This document shows positions 1-8,441 of a stretch of DNA of 31,576 nt, piece after piece. The DNA comes from an uncultured Actinomycetes bacterium. Its GTDB lineage: Bacteria > Actinomycetota > Thermoleophilia > Solirubrobacterales > Solirubrobacteraceae. The translations under genes were made by a program, and so were the position numbers. The stretch spans positions 1 through 31,576 of the forward strand of contig CALAQT010000433.1 of NCBI GenBank assembly GCA_937888775.1, read 5' to 3'. Within the stretch, counting starts at the first letter, position 1. The number at the start of each line of letters is the position of its first letter. The notes beneath the pieces are model-generated. The model was not told the origin of the DNA, made no database searches, and saw nothing but the letters and a program-made list of their open reading frames with translations.

Positions 1-415
1 TGTCGTAGAGGTCCTTGCCCTTGGCCAGGGCGAGCTCGACCTTGGCGCGCGACCGTGGCCCCGCAAAGTACATCCGGGTCGGCACCAGCGTCAGCCCACG
101 CTCTCGCGTGCGGCCGAGCAGGCGGTCGATCTCCTCACGGTGCAGCAGCAGCTTGCGCGGCCGCTCAGGATCGTGGTTGGCATTAGACGCCGGGCCGTAC
201 GGGGGGATGTATACGCCGATCAGCCACAGCTCGCCGTCGCGAACGTGCGCGTAGGCGTCCTTGAGCTGGGCCTTGCCCTCGCGCAACGATTTGACCTCTG
301 TGCCGGTCAGCACGATGCCGCATTCGACCTTCTCCAGCAGGTTGAAGCGATACGACGCCTGACGGTTGGAGGCCACATCGCCGGAAGCAGCCTTGCGCTT
401 TGCACCTTTGGCCAT
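1..415 (-). CDS. smpB: SsrA-binding protein SmpB, C-terminus cut by window edge
   Basis: SmpB binds tmRNA and brings it to stalled ribosomes for trans-translation. Translation of the minus strand from the ATG at 415 starts MAKGAKRKAA and continues with family hallmarks: NRQASYRFNLLEKVECGIVL, GTEVKSLREGKAQLKDAYA, the IPPYGPASNANHDPERPRKL segment and LLHREEIDRLLGRTRERG. About 138 codons are visible and the frame is still open at base 1, so roughly the last 20 residues (the basic tail that contacts the ribosome) lie outside. The ATG is only 3 nt after the rnr stop, so the two are probably co-transcribed and translationally coupled. Pairing of rnr with smpB is common in bacteria, and RNase R degrades the defective mRNAs that tmRNA releases. 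Confidence 0.95.
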   Translation of the reverse strand, partial: MAKGAKRKAASGDVASNRQASYRFNLLEKVECGIVLTGTEVKSLREGKAQLKDAYAHVRDGELWLIGVYIPPYGPASNANHDPERPRKLLLHREEIDRLLGRTRERGLTLVPTRMYFAGPRSRAKVELALAKGKDLYD

Positions 416-418
416 CGG

Positions 419-2194
419 TCAATCTTCTCGCACAGCCGGCGCCGGCGCCGGCAGCAGATCCACGCGTCCGCGCGGGGCGTCCACGCGCTCCACCTGAATC
501 TCGATCGGATCACCCAGCCGGATCGCCCCGCCGTTGCGGGTTCCGAGCAGCATCGTCCCCTCCTCGTTGAGCTCCCACCAGTCGCTGCGCAGCTTGCGCA
601 CCGGCAACATGCCCTGAAACAGCCGCGACTGCCCGAACACGACGAATGCACCCGCCCCGATCAGCCCCACGACCTCGCCCGTAAAGGCCGTATCGCGCCC
701 GGTCTCAGTGAGTGCCTGCTCCAGCAGGAAGCATCCGGCGATGTCGTCGGCGTCGCGTTCGATCGTCATCGCCTCGCGCTCACGCGCCGAGGCCCACGGG
801 CCGGCGGCCGCGACCCAGGCGGAGTCCGGGCGGGGCCCGCCGGTGATCGTGCTCAGCAGCGCGCGATGGCAGATCAGGTCCGGGTAGCGCCGGATCGGCG
901 AGGTGAAATGGCAGTAATAGGACGAGGCGAGCCCCGCGTGGCCGAGATTGCGATTGTCGTAATAGGCCTGCTTGAGTGAGCGCAGCACGAGCGTGGTCAG
1001 GGCGCGGGCGCCGTGACCACGCTTTCGCGCCCAGTCCGACACCAGACGCGACGCCTCGCCGGTCAGCTCGGCGGCCTGCTGCGGGGTCAGATGTCCCCTG
1101 GGCACCGGCGGCGTCGGCACTCCGAGTGACTGCAGCTGCTCGATCAGGCGCTCCACCGCCGTGCCGTCAGGCCGCTCATGCACGCGGTACAGGGTCGGGA
1201 CGCGGCGCTCGCTCAGATGCCTGGCCACCTGCTCGTTGGCGGCAACCATAAGCAGCTCGATCAGCCGGTGCGATTCCGTCTGGGCGACCGCCTCGGCGCT
1301 GATCAGATTGCCCTCGGAGTCAAACGAAAACTCGGGCTCGGCCGACTCGACGTCGATCGCCCCGCTCACCGAGCGCCGCCGCCAGAGCGCGTCGGCAGCG
1401 CTGCGGGCCACGGCCAGCGCCGGCCCCCACGGCTCAGCGGCCGGCTCCTGACCGGCGAAGATCCGGTCGACCTGCCCGTACTCCAGCCGCTGGTCTGAGC
1501 GAATCACCGACCGGTAGAACGCAGCGCGGCGCACGTGATCGCCGTCGATCGTGAGCTCGACGGTGACCGTCAGGCGATCCTCACCCGGCACCAGCGAGCA
1601 CGCGTGGTTGGAGAGCTCACGCGGGAGCATTGGCTCAACGGCCCCCGGCACATAGACGCTGGTGCCACGCCGATATGCCTCGCGGTCGACGGCCGAGCGG
1701 GGCGGCACGAACGCCGACACGTCGGCGATGTGAACCGATACCTGCACCGACCCGTCATCGTTGGGCTGCGCAGAGATGGCGTCGTCGAAGTCGCGCGCGC
1801 TCGCCGGATCGATCGTGAAGGTGGCGAGCGAGCGCAGATCCCGGCGCCCGGACTTCCCCAACGGTTGCTCGCCGGTGGCGTGGCGCGCCTCGTGCTCCAC
1901 CGCCGGATCAAACCCGCGCCGCAGGCCGCGATCGATCATGAACGCCTCAATCACGTCCCTGGCCACCTGCGGCCGGCCCAGGCGTCGCGCGACCACCGCC
2001 CGCCGCGAGCCCCGTCCCTCGCGCCCGGTGCCCGGTCTGAGAATCACCAGGTCCCCCACTCGGGCGCGGCTGTCCCGGCTGACCACAAACTGCGGTCCGG
2101 CCGCAAAGAACGGCTCGGCGATCATGAACTTCCCGCGGCGCGCCAGCACCGCGACTCGCGCCGCCGGGCCGGCTTCGCCCTGTCTGGCGCTCAC
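419..2194 (-). CDS. rnr: Ribonuclease R family 3'-5' exoribonuclease (RNB/RNase II superfamily)
   Basis: A processive 3'-5' exoribonuclease of 591 residues. The RNB catalytic motif TIDPASARDFDDAIS (about residues 128-142) carries the metal-binding aspartates D129, D135, D137 and D138. Further RNB blocks follow (VHIADVSAFV, GTSVYVPGAVEPMLP, FTSPIRRYPDLICHRALL). A C-terminal S1-like segment (FTGEVVGLIGAGAFVVFG) is visible. The protein is much shorter than E. coli RNase R (about 813 aa) because the N-terminal region is reduced, so RNase II-like naming is also defensible. The start is the GTG at 2192-2194, which overlaps the stop of the upstream protease gene (GTGA), implying translational coupling. 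smpB follows after 3 nt. Confidence 0.9.
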   Translation of the reverse strand: MSARQGEAGPAARVAVLARRGKFMIAEPFFAAGPQFVVSRDSRARVGDLVILRPGTGREGRGSRRAVVARRLGRPQVARDVIEAFMIDRGLRRGFDPAVEHEARHATGEQPLGKSGRRDLRSLATFTIDPASARDFDDAISAQPNDDGSVQVSVHIADVSAFVPPRSAVDREAYRRGTSVYVPGAVEPMLPRELSNHACSLVPGEDRLTVTVELTIDGDHVRRAAFYRSVIRSDQRLEYGQVDRIFAGQEPAAEPWGPALAVARSAADALWRRRSVSGAIDVESAEPEFSFDSEGNLISAEAVAQTESHRLIELLMVAANEQVARHLSERRVPTLYRVHERPDGTAVERLIEQLQSLGVPTPPVPRGHLTPQQAAELTGEASRLVSDWARKRGHGARALTTLVLRSLKQAYYDNRNLGHAGLASSYYCHFTSPIRRYPDLICHRALLSTITGGPRPDSAWVAAAGPWASAREREAMTIERDADDIAGCFLLEQALTETGRDTAFTGEVVGLIGAGAFVVFGQSRLFQGMLPVRKLRSDWWELNEEGTMLLGTRNGGAIRLGDPIEIQVERVDAPRGRVDLLPAPAPAVRED

Positions 2195-3396
2195 GGAAGC
2201 TCGGCGGCGACGGTCCGCTCGGCGACCAGCAGCGCGGTGTCGGTGCGCGAGTGTGGGCTGGTGCTCGCGTAGATGTCGGGGGTGATGCCGGCCCCCTCGC
2301 GCACGCCTCCGCCGCCGAGGTTGTGCCCGTTGGGCGTGAAGTACTCCCCAACGGTCATGTCCAGCGCGCCCCCGTTGGGCAACGGTTGGATCTCCTGAAA
2401 GACCCCCTTGCCGTACGTGTGGGTACCGACGACTTTGGCCCGGCCTCGATCCTTCAGTGCGCCGGTGACGATCTCCGCCGAGGACGCGGTACCGCGATCG
2501 ACCAGGACAACCATCGGGATCTTGGTCGAGATCGCACCGCCCCGGGCCAGGTAGACCTGGGTCGGCTGACTGCGGCCGCGGGTGGTGACGATCGTGCCGT
2601 CGGGGATGAAGATGCTGGCGACGTTGACGGCCTCCTCCAGTAGACCGCCGCCGTTCTCACGCAGGTCGAGGATCAGCCCCTTGGCGCCGCCCTGGAGCAC
2701 CTTGTCGACCTGGGCGCGCAGCTCCGAACCGGATCCGTCGGTGAAGCTCGTCAGCTGCACGACGCCGAGCTTGTGACCGTGGAAGCGGACCACCGTGCCG
2801 CTGGCGACCGGGATCGTGATGTCGGCGCGCGTTAGCGACAGCGTGCGGACGTGCGCGCCGCTGAGCACCGTTAGCGAGACCTTCGTCCCCGCCCGGCCCT
2901 TGATCAGGGCCGACGAGAAGTCGGCCGAGCGATTGGCCAGCGAGGTCGGGCCGACGTGGGTGATCAGGTCGCCCCGCGTCAGGCCCGCCTTGGCCGCCGG
3001 CGATCCCGCGAACACACCGGTGACGCTCAGTCCCTTCGGCGCGGGCACGACATCGATCCCGATCCCGCTCAGGTGGGGATTGGACTGGTCCTCGAAGGAT
3101 CGGTAATCGGGTGGATCGAAGTAGTGTGAGTACGGATCGTTGAGGCTCGCCATGGCCGCCGCCAGGCCCTTGTTGACCAGCTGGCTGCGATTGACCGGCC
3201 GGTAGTAGTCCTGCTGCAAGAGGTTGAGGACCTGGTCGACCACCTGCGTGGTGCTTGAGTCGTCGACGAACACGCTACGCACCGGCGAGGGCAGCCAGCT
3301 CGGATGCCCCCCGAACCAGACGCCGACAAACAGGACCACGATGCCCACGACGAGCGCCAGCCACCGGCGCGGAGAGTGGGAACGTTGCGCGAACAT
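2191..3396 (-). CDS. ctpA: S41 family C-terminal processing protease (CtpA-like)
   Basis: A membrane-anchored serine protease of 401 residues. One N-terminal membrane segment (about residues 12-29) is followed by a PDZ domain (about 105-180, with GIGIDVV and AGSPAAKAGLTRGDLI). The S41 core contains GLILDLRENGGGLLEEAVNV and the Ser/Lys dyad: S305 in RGTASSAEI and K330 in HTYGKGVFQE, 25 residues apart as in Prc/CtpA. It should act outside the membrane on periplasmic or cell-wall proteins. It lies downstream of ftsE-ftsX, a common arrangement with peptidoglycan-hydrolase control genes, and overlaps rnr by 4 nt. No Shine-Dalgarno is evident before the ATG at 3396. A TACCCT box lies 9 nt upstream. 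Confidence 0.9.
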   Translation of the reverse strand: MFAQRSHSPRRWLALVVGIVVLFVGVWFGGHPSWLPSPVRSVFVDDSSTTQVVDQVLNLLQQDYYRPVNRSQLVNKGLAAAMASLNDPYSHYFDPPDYRSFEDQSNPHLSGIGIDVVPAPKGLSVTGVFAGSPAAKAGLTRGDLITHVGPTSLANRSADFSSALIKGRAGTKVSLTVLSGAHVRTLSLTRADITIPVASGTVVRFHGHKLGVVQLTSFTDGSGSELRAQVDKVLQGGAKGLILDLRENGGGLLEEAVNVASIFIPDGTIVTTRGRSQPTQVYLARGGAISTKIPMVVLVDRGTASSAEIVTGALKDRGRAKVVGTHTYGKGVFQEIQPLPNGGALDMTVGEYFTPNGHNLGGGGVREGAGITPDIYASTSPHSRTDTALLVAERTVAAELP

Positions 3397-3405
3397 CGTA
3401 GCTGG

Positions 3406-3411
3406 AGGGTA
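3406..3411 (-). promoter_or_regulatory. Candidate -10 element for ctpA (TACCCT)
   Basis: TACCCT on the minus strand ends 9 nt before the ctpA ATG, and no Shine-Dalgarno lies between. It fits the actinobacterial TANNNT -10 pattern and would give a leaderless or nearly leaderless ctpA-rnr-smpB transcript. No good -35 match is visible. Confidence 0.35.
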
Positions 3412-3436
3412 GCCGTCTGCCCCAGCGACTCGGCTA

Positions 3437-3480
3437 CTTCACTTCCGGCTTGACCAACGCCGGCGTCCGACCGAGTGAAG
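3437..3480 (-). terminator. Inverted repeat between ftsX and ctpA
   Basis: Perfect 7-bp arms, CTTCACT (3437-3443) and AGTGAAG (3474-3480), flank a GC-rich interior of 30 nt. The element sits in the 101-bp gap between the ftsX stop and the ctpA start and could attenuate or end ftsEX transcription. There is no T-tract, so the terminator role is tentative. Confidence 0.3.
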
Positions 3481-3497
3481 CGATGCAGCGAACAGGC

Positions 3498-4391
3498 TCA
3501 GACCCGCAGGAACCGGCGCAGCGACAGTCCTGATCCCAGTGCCGACACGAGCACACCGGCGCCCAGCAACACCGCCACCAGGGCGCTGAAGGCGATCGTC
3601 CGCGGTGCGGCGATCAGAGTCCAGTGGTTGGCCAGCGGATCGAGCAGCGCCACCTTGGTGATGCCGAGCACAACGATCGCCAGCAGCGCGCCGGCCGCGC
3701 CGACGATCGTCCCCTCGATCACGAAAGGCCAGCGGATGAACCAATCTGTGGCACCCACCAACTTCATCACCTCCACTTCCCTTCGGCGCGAGTAGAGCGA
3801 CAGGCGGATCGTGTTGGCGATCAGCAGCACGGACGCGAGCGCCAGCAGGACGGTCAGCGCCGCCGCGGTGATCGTCACCAGGTTGGTGACCTCCAGGATC
3901 TTGCGGGTGTCGTTCTTCTTGTTGGACACGCTCTGGATGGCCGGGTCCAGCGTCCCCGTGCCGCCTCCGGCCAAGGGTGGCGCCAGCGCGTTGCGCACGG
4001 CGAGAACGTTGGCCGGGTTGTCAGGGATGACGTGGAAGGTGTCGGGCAGCGGGTTGCTCCCCAGCAGCTGATAGGCCGCTGGATCGGCCCTTGACTGCTG
4101 CGCGTAGGCAGCCTGCTTTGACTCGAACTCCACCGACTTGACGTGGGGCACGTTGAGCAGCTCGCGGTGTACGCGGGCCTCTTGCGCCGCCGTCGAGTCG
4201 GTCTTCATGTAGACGTCGACCAGCACGCGGTTGCGGACGCTGTCGGCAGCCCCGTTGGTGGCCTGGACGATCGGGATGAAGACGCCGAGCACAAGCATCG
4301 TCACCAGCACCGTGGCGAGCGCGGCAAAGCTGGGCGCGGCGCTGTGGCGCATCGCGCGCAGAGCCTCGCGCAGGAAGAAACCGACCCGCAT
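3498..4391 (-). CDS. ftsX: Cell division ABC transporter membrane protein FtsX
   Basis: FtsX is the membrane partner of FtsE. The FtsEX complex uses ATP to control peptidoglycan hydrolases at the septum. The 297-residue protein has the FtsX layout: a short basic N-terminus, a first membrane helix (about 24-44), an extracytoplasmic domain (about 45-160), then three more helices. The family motif SRRREVEVMKLVGATDWFIR lies in the loop after the second helix. The C-terminus ends GLSLRRFLRV. The ATG at 4391 is 2 nt beyond the ftsE stop, so the two are co-transcribed. Confidence 0.93.
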   Translation of the reverse strand: MRVGFFLREALRAMRHSAAPSFAALATVLVTMLVLGVFIPIVQATNGAADSVRNRVLVDVYMKTDSTAAQEARVHRELLNVPHVKSVEFESKQAAYAQQSRADPAAYQLLGSNPLPDTFHVIPDNPANVLAVRNALAPPLAGGGTGTLDPAIQSVSNKKNDTRKILEVTNLVTITAAALTVLLALASVLLIANTIRLSLYSRRREVEVMKLVGATDWFIRWPFVIEGTIVGAAGALLAIVVLGITKVALLDPLANHWTLIAAPRTIAFSALVAVLLGAGVLVSALGSGLSLRRFLRV

Positions 4392-4393
4392 AG

Positions 4394-5239
4394 CTACAGC
4401 CCCGGAGGACGGGTAGACGGTCCGCGCAAACGCTGGGCAAACTCACGCGTGCTCTCGTCGCGCGCGTACAGACCGGCGGACTCATCGCGTACGACTCGCC
4501 CACGTGAGAGCTCCAGCACCCGGCGGCGCATCTTGTCGACCATCGCCTGGTCGTGCGTGGCGACCAGGACCGTGGTGCCGGTCCGGTTGATCCGGTACAG
4601 CAGTCGCATGATGTCGATGCTGGTCTCGGGGTCGAGGTTCCCGGTCGGTTCATCGGCCAGCAGCAGGGGCGGATGATTCACGAACGCACGGGCGATCGAC
4701 ACCCGCTGCTGCTCACCACCCGACAGCTGGTCCGGGTAGTTGTGCAGCTTGGTCGAGAGGCCCGTCAGGCGCAGGATATCCGGAACCTTGCCGCGGATCT
4801 CCTTACGTGAGCCGCCGGTCACCTGCAGCGCGTAGGCGACGTTCTCATAGACGGTGCGGTTGGACAGCAGCTTGAAATCCTGGAACACCACACCGAGGTT
4901 GCGCCGGTAGAACGGAACTCGCTTGCGGGTGATGTCGGAGAGATTGCGACCGGCGACGCGGATCGTGCCGTCGGTCGGCTCGAGCTCCTTGATCAGGAGG
5001 CGCATGATCGTCGACTTGCCGGACCCGGTCGCCCCAACGAGGAATACGAACTCCTCGCGATCGACCGAGAAGGTGGCCTGGTCAAGACCGATGTCGCCGG
5101 CGTAGAGCTTGGAGACGCCGCGGAACTCGATCACCGACTGGCCGCCCGTCTCCGGGCGGGTTACCTGCCTGGGCCGCATAGAAGGCGTTACCGCCGGGCG
5201 GCGTCGGGTGCGCTGCTGGGTTTGCTTTGAGGTAGCCAT
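4394..5239 (-). CDS. ftsE: Cell division ATP-binding protein FtsE, with basic N-terminal extension
   Basis: ABC-type ATPase that pairs with FtsX. Counting from the ATG at 5239, Walker A is GATGSGKST (about 69-77), the Q-loop region is VVFQDFKLL (about 117-125), the signature is LSGGEQQRVSIARA (about 172) and Walker B is LLLADEPTGNLDPET (about 192). The canonical FtsE domain begins only at VIEFRGVSKLYAG (about residue 36). The 35 preceding residues are basic and low complexity, and a C-terminal tail of some 30-40 residues is also extra. Alternative starts are the ATG at 5176 and the GTG that begins VIEFRG. I prefer 5239 because a TACGCT box lies 11 nt upstream. The frame stays open further upstream, so the start is uncertain. 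Confidence 0.9.
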   Translation of the reverse strand: MATSKQTQQRTRRRPAVTPSMRPRQVTRPETGGQSVIEFRGVSKLYAGDIGLDQATFSVDREEFVFLVGATGSGKSTIMRLLIKELEPTDGTIRVAGRNLSDITRKRVPFYRRNLGVVFQDFKLLSNRTVYENVAYALQVTGGSRKEIRGKVPDILRLTGLSTKLHNYPDQLSGGEQQRVSIARAFVNHPPLLLADEPTGNLDPETSIDIMRLLYRINRTGTTVLVATHDQAMVDKMRRRVLELSRGRVVRDESAGLYARDESTREFAQRLRGPSTRPPGL

Positions 5240-5250
5240 AGAGTCGTCGC

Positions 5251-5256
5251 AGCGTA
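5251..5256 (-). promoter_or_regulatory. Candidate -10 element for ftsE (TACGCT)
   Basis: TACGCT on the minus strand, 11 nt upstream of the ATG at 5239, matches the TANNNT -10 pattern. It would give a leader of only a few nucleotides for the ftsEX transcript. Confidence 0.3.
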
Positions 5257-5290
5257 GCGGGGAGATCCTGCTCGTGTCCCGTCTGAGACC

Positions 5291-5314
5291 CTCTTGCAAC
5301 GCGATTTGCAGGAG
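5291..5314. promoter_or_regulatory. Operator-like inverted repeat between ftsE and the M16 protease
   Basis: CTCTTGCAA (5291-5299), a 6-nt spacer, then TTGCAGGAG (5306-5314). The arms are complementary in 8 of 9 positions. The repeat lies in the divergent intergenic region between ftsE and the M16 gene, where a shared regulator could bind. The regulator is unknown. Confidence 0.35.
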
Positions 5315-5395
5315 TAATTCATTAGCGCCCGGTAAATGCGGCTCGGTCGGGAGGCGAAAGACACCGGCCTTGCACTTGGCGACCCCGGCGCCCGG

Positions 5396-5401
5396 TACCG
5401 T
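5396..5401 (+). promoter_or_regulatory. Candidate -10 element for the M16 protease gene (TACCGT)
   Basis: TACCGT ends 9 nt before the ATG at 5411 and there is no clear Shine-Dalgarno. It matches TANNNT. Possible -35-like TTGCAC or TTGGCG sequences lie upstream, but their spacing is poor. Confidence 0.3.
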
Positions 5402-5410
5402 TTCTGGACG

Positions 5411-6670
5411 ATGTCATCGATCCAGACCTCGACGCTCGCCAACGGAATGCCGCTGTACCGGATCGCGGTCGAAGGAACGCGCGCGATCACGCTGCTGGCC
5501 GCCTTCGACGCCGGGGCGCGCACCGAGCGGCCTGAGGAGAACGGGATGGCCCACTTTCTGGAGCATCTGGTGTTCAAGGGTGGCGTCGCGTATCCAACCT
5601 ATCGTGACGTCAACGAGGCGGCCGAGCGGATCGGTGCCGTGCTCAACGCCTACACCAGCCACGACCTGGTCGCGTTCCACATCACGGCCCGGGCCCAGAG
5701 TGCGCCCGCCGCTGCCGATCTGCTCACCGACTTCGTGGCCCGGCCGCGTATCGATCCGGACGAGATGGACCGCGAGCGAGGCGTCGTGGTCCAGGAGATC
5801 GCGCGCGCCGAGGATCAGCCCGCGGCCCAGGCCGAGCACCTGATCGACGAGGCCGTGTTCGGCGACCATCCCCTCGGCCGTTCGGTGCTGGGAACCACCG
5901 AGCACCTGCGTGAAACCTTCACGCGTGGTGCGATCGTCGCCTTCCGCCAGCGTCGCTGGGCACCCTCCCGGGGCGCGGCCCTGGCCGTGGGCAACCTCAG
6001 CTCGCTGCCAGACGAGGTGCAGCTGGAGGAGCTGTTCGGCCGCTTCGACACCCATCCGCTGCCCAGCCCCTACGAGCCGGCGCCGGCGTTCACGCCGCGT
6101 ATTCTCGTGCGCGAGCGCGACTCCAATCAATCCCACCTGCGGATGTCCTACCGCCCCGCGGTCGACGTCTCGGACCCTCGTCAGCGCGCCGCGCTGGTGA
6201 TCTACACCACGCTGCTGGGCGGCTCGATGGGGTCGCGCCTGTTCGACGAGATCCGCGAGCAGCGCGGCCTGGCCTACTCGGTCAGCGCCTTCCCGCACGC
6301 CTACGCGGAAGTGCCGGTGCTGCAGCTCTCGGCCGGCCTGGAGTCCGGTAAGTGCGTGGAGGCCTACCGGCGGATGCGCGCGATCGTCGGCGAGCTGCGC
6401 GATCAGGGCCCCACCGAATCCGAGGTGCAGCGTGCACGTTCCTACGCGGCCGGGGCTCGTTCGATCGCGTTCGAGAACAGCGGCGCGGTGGCCCGCTACG
6501 CGGCCCAGCAGACGGTCGTGCACGGCGAGGACCCCGATCCGGATCGGGTCATCGAGCTGCTCGACGCGGTCACCTTCGACGAGGTCAGGGAGGTTGCCGC
6601 CGGGGTGGCGGACGAGCTCGCGGTGGCCTGCGTCGGTCCGCACACCGTGGAGGAGCTGGAGCCGGTCTGA
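5411..6670 (+). CDS. M16 family zinc metalloprotease (processing peptidase-like)
   Basis: A 419-residue M16B peptidase (PqqL/YmxG/mitochondrial processing peptidase type). The inverted zinc motif HFLEH is at residues 48-52 and the third zinc ligand E129 (RERGVVVQEIARAED) lies at the family spacing of 76 residues after the motif. The second, non-catalytic half contains FDEIREQRGLAYSVSAFPHAYA. So one intact HXXEH half and one pseudo-half are present, as expected for a subunit that dimerises. I start at the ATG at 5411 (MSSIQTSTLANG). The longer open frame from 5336 would add 25 unlikely residues. The stop overlaps the CTG start of the carboxypeptidase gene. In many actinobacteria this gene follows pnp/rpsO. 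Here it pairs with a cell-wall enzyme instead. Confidence 0.88.
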   Translation: MSSIQTSTLANGMPLYRIAVEGTRAITLLAAFDAGARTERPEENGMAHFLEHLVFKGGVAYPTYRDVNEAAERIGAVLNAYTSHDLVAFHITARAQSAPAAADLLTDFVARPRIDPDEMDRERGVVVQEIARAEDQPAAQAEHLIDEAVFGDHPLGRSVLGTTEHLRETFTRGAIVAFRQRRWAPSRGAALAVGNLSSLPDEVQLEELFGRFDTHPLPSPYEPAPAFTPRILVRERDSNQSHLRMSYRPAVDVSDPRQRAALVIYTTLLGGSMGSRLFDEIREQRGLAYSVSAFPHAYAEVPVLQLSAGLESGKCVEAYRRMRAIVGELRDQGPTESEVQRARSYAAGARSIAFENSGAVARYAAQQTVVHGEDPDPDRVIELLDAVTFDEVREVAAGVADELAVACVGPHTVEELEPV

Positions 6671-8034
6671 AACGCCGGTTCGCCGTTGGGGGCGTCGTGG
6701 CGATCGTGGTGGTCGTGGTGGCGGTGATCGCCCTGCGATCTCCAGACCGCCACCAGCCCAGTGAGCCGGTCGCCAGCACCGGCGCGGCGGGCGTGGGCCA
6801 GACCTCGCATCGGTCCAAGCCCCAATCGCGCGCCCGTACACTGCCGGTTGCCCACTCCCAGCCGGCGCTGTCCGCCGCTGAGGACAAGCTCCGCGCCGTC
6901 TTGGCGCGGGAGCTCAGCGCCGCAGGACCCGACAGCGGAGCCGAGGTGTATGACCTCGGCGCCCGCGCCCAGCTGTTCGACGTCCGCGCACAGGTCAAGC
7001 GTCCCCCCGCCTCGGTCGAGAAGCTCTATACGACCGTCGCGCTGCTGCGCATGCTCGGCCCGGACGCGAAGCTGGCCACGACCGTGCTCGGCACCGGCTC
7101 GCTTGGCCCAGGCGGCGTCTGGCAGGGTGATCTGTATCTGCGCGGAGGCGGCGACCCGACGCTCGGCGACGCGACCTTCAACCGCGTCTGGGAGTCGGGC
7201 TACGGCCCGACCCTCGGTCAGCTCGCCACGCAGCTGATCAAGCGGGGCATCCACCGCGTGAGCGGGTCGGTGATCGGCGACGCCAGGCTATTCGATGACC
7301 TCCGCGGCGGGCCCGCGACCGCCTACGCGCCGGACATTCCCGATTTCGGCGGGCAGCTGAGCGCGCTGAGCTTCGATCACGGCTCTGCTGCCAAGGGGCT
7401 GTCGCCGGGGGCGTTCGCGGCCCGGGAGCTGGTGCTCACGCTGCGCGCTTCACATGTCAGCGTCCGGGCCGCCAAGCACACCTCCAGGACGCCGGCTGGC
7501 GCGCACGTGCTGGCCCGGGTCAGCTCGCCGCCGATGTCGGTGCTGCTGTCGCTGATGGATGTCCCCTCCGATGATCTGTTCGCCGAGTTGCTGACCAAGC
7601 AGCTGGGCAGACGCTTTGACCACGCGGGCACCATCGGCGCCGGCGCCCATGTGATCACCGACGTGATCCACAGCTATGACCTGCATCCCACGATCATCGA
7701 CGGCTCGGGACTGTCGCGCAACGATCAGTCCTCGCCGCTGGAGGTCTCTGACCTGTTGCGGTACGTGTGGCACACCCCCCTAGGGTTGCGGCTGTCTGAC
7801 TCGCTGCCGGTCGTCGGTGAGACCGGGACGGTGCGCTTTGTCGCCATTCGGACCGCGGCCCAGGGACACTGCATCGCCAAGACCGGGACGCTTGACTACG
7901 TGACCAACCTCGCCGGCTACTGCGCCGCTCGCGGCGGTCACACGGTGGCGTTCGCGTTGTTTCTTGACGGGCCCACCAATGAGCGTGCGCTCGTCTTGAT
8001 CAGCCGGATGGTCGCGGCGATCGCCAAATACTGA
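6667..8034 (+). CDS. dacB: D-alanyl-D-alanine carboxypeptidase/endopeptidase (PBP4, peptidase S13), probable CTG start
   Basis: Class C penicillin-binding protein that trims or cleaves peptidoglycan peptides outside the membrane. All three active-site motifs are present: SVEK (near residue 116), SRN (near 348) and KTG in AKTGTLDYV (near 405), with spacing like E. coli PBP4. The N-terminus from the CTG at 6667 reads (M)KRRFAVGGVVAIVVVVVAV, a positively charged cap plus membrane anchor. The frame has no ATG, GTG or TTG nearby upstream. The next usable start is the GTG at 6697, which would lose the basic residues and part of the helix. CTG overlaps the M16 stop as CTGA, and GGAG sequences lie just upstream. 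The product would be 455 residues. The SIRMVAAIAKY-type C-terminus has no extra domain. Confidence 0.85.
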   Translation: MKRRFAVGGVVAIVVVVVAVIALRSPDRHQPSEPVASTGAAGVGQTSHRSKPQSRARTLPVAHSQPALSAAEDKLRAVLARELSAAGPDSGAEVYDLGARAQLFDVRAQVKRPPASVEKLYTTVALLRMLGPDAKLATTVLGTGSLGPGGVWQGDLYLRGGGDPTLGDATFNRVWESGYGPTLGQLATQLIKRGIHRVSGSVIGDARLFDDLRGGPATAYAPDIPDFGGQLSALSFDHGSAAKGLSPGAFAARELVLTLRASHVSVRAAKHTSRTPAGAHVLARVSSPPMSVLLSLMDVPSDDLFAELLTKQLGRRFDHAGTIGAGAHVITDVIHSYDLHPTIIDGSGLSRNDQSSPLEVSDLLRYVWHTPLGLRLSDSLPVVGETGTVRFVAIRTAAQGHCIAKTGTLDYVTNLAGYCAARGGHTVAFALFLDGPTNERALVLISRMVAAIAKY

Positions 8035-8039
8035 AGGGC

Positions 8040-8441
8040 TTGCGCCGGCACCTGCGCTACCGCGACAATGAGCCCGTGGAGCTGAGCACCGCTCTGAACC
8101 GGCGCGCGCTGCAGAGCTATCTGACCAGGATCGGGGATCGCTGGCCGATCGACGTCGCGCTGCTCGGCGGCGCTCGATTGGCTGACGAGCGCGGCGCCCC
8201 GCCGCAGCGCGAGCGCGGGGCGGAGTTCGTGGTCGTGCTTGTCTCGCACGCTTTCGCGGGTATGCCTTGGCTGGAGCGCGTCTACCAGGCCGCCTCGCTC
8301 TGGGACGGGCTTGAGATGGGCGAGCGGGCCGACCTGCACTGCTACACGCCGGACGAGTACAAGCGCAAGCGCGTGACGCTGCGCGCCGTGCGCGAGGCTG
8401 CCGAGCACGGGCTGGACCTGCTGGCCGTCGGTGTCCAGTGA
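8040..8441 (+). CDS. Small nucleotidyltransferase-like protein with degenerate active site
   Basis: A 133-residue protein that resembles small actinobacterial MNT-type nucleotidyltransferase-domain proteins. It has a DVALLGG strand, a hydrophobic strand AEFVVVLVS, then FAGMPWLERVYQAASLW and the typical CYTPDEYKRKR tail. Active members have GS followed by a DxD on the next strand. Here GS is GG and the acidic pair is not recognisable (GAEFVVV), so catalysis is doubtful. The TTG at 8040 follows the dacB stop by 5 nt and is preceded by AAGGG, so it is the likely coupled start. A GTG at 8076 is the alternative. The family is inferred from sequence feel, not a search. Confidence 0.6.
   Translation: MRRHLRYRDNEPVELSTALNRRALQSYLTRIGDRWPIDVALLGGARLADERGAPPQRERGAEFVVVLVSHAFAGMPWLERVYQAASLWDGLEMGERADLHCYTPDEYKRKRVTLRAVREAAEHGLDLLAVGVQ

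Noticed and set aside
5414..6841. A 475-codon open frame on the minus strand opposite the M16 gene
   Set aside because: The M16 protein on the plus strand has all catalytic motifs. The antisense frame is low-complexity high-GC shadow.
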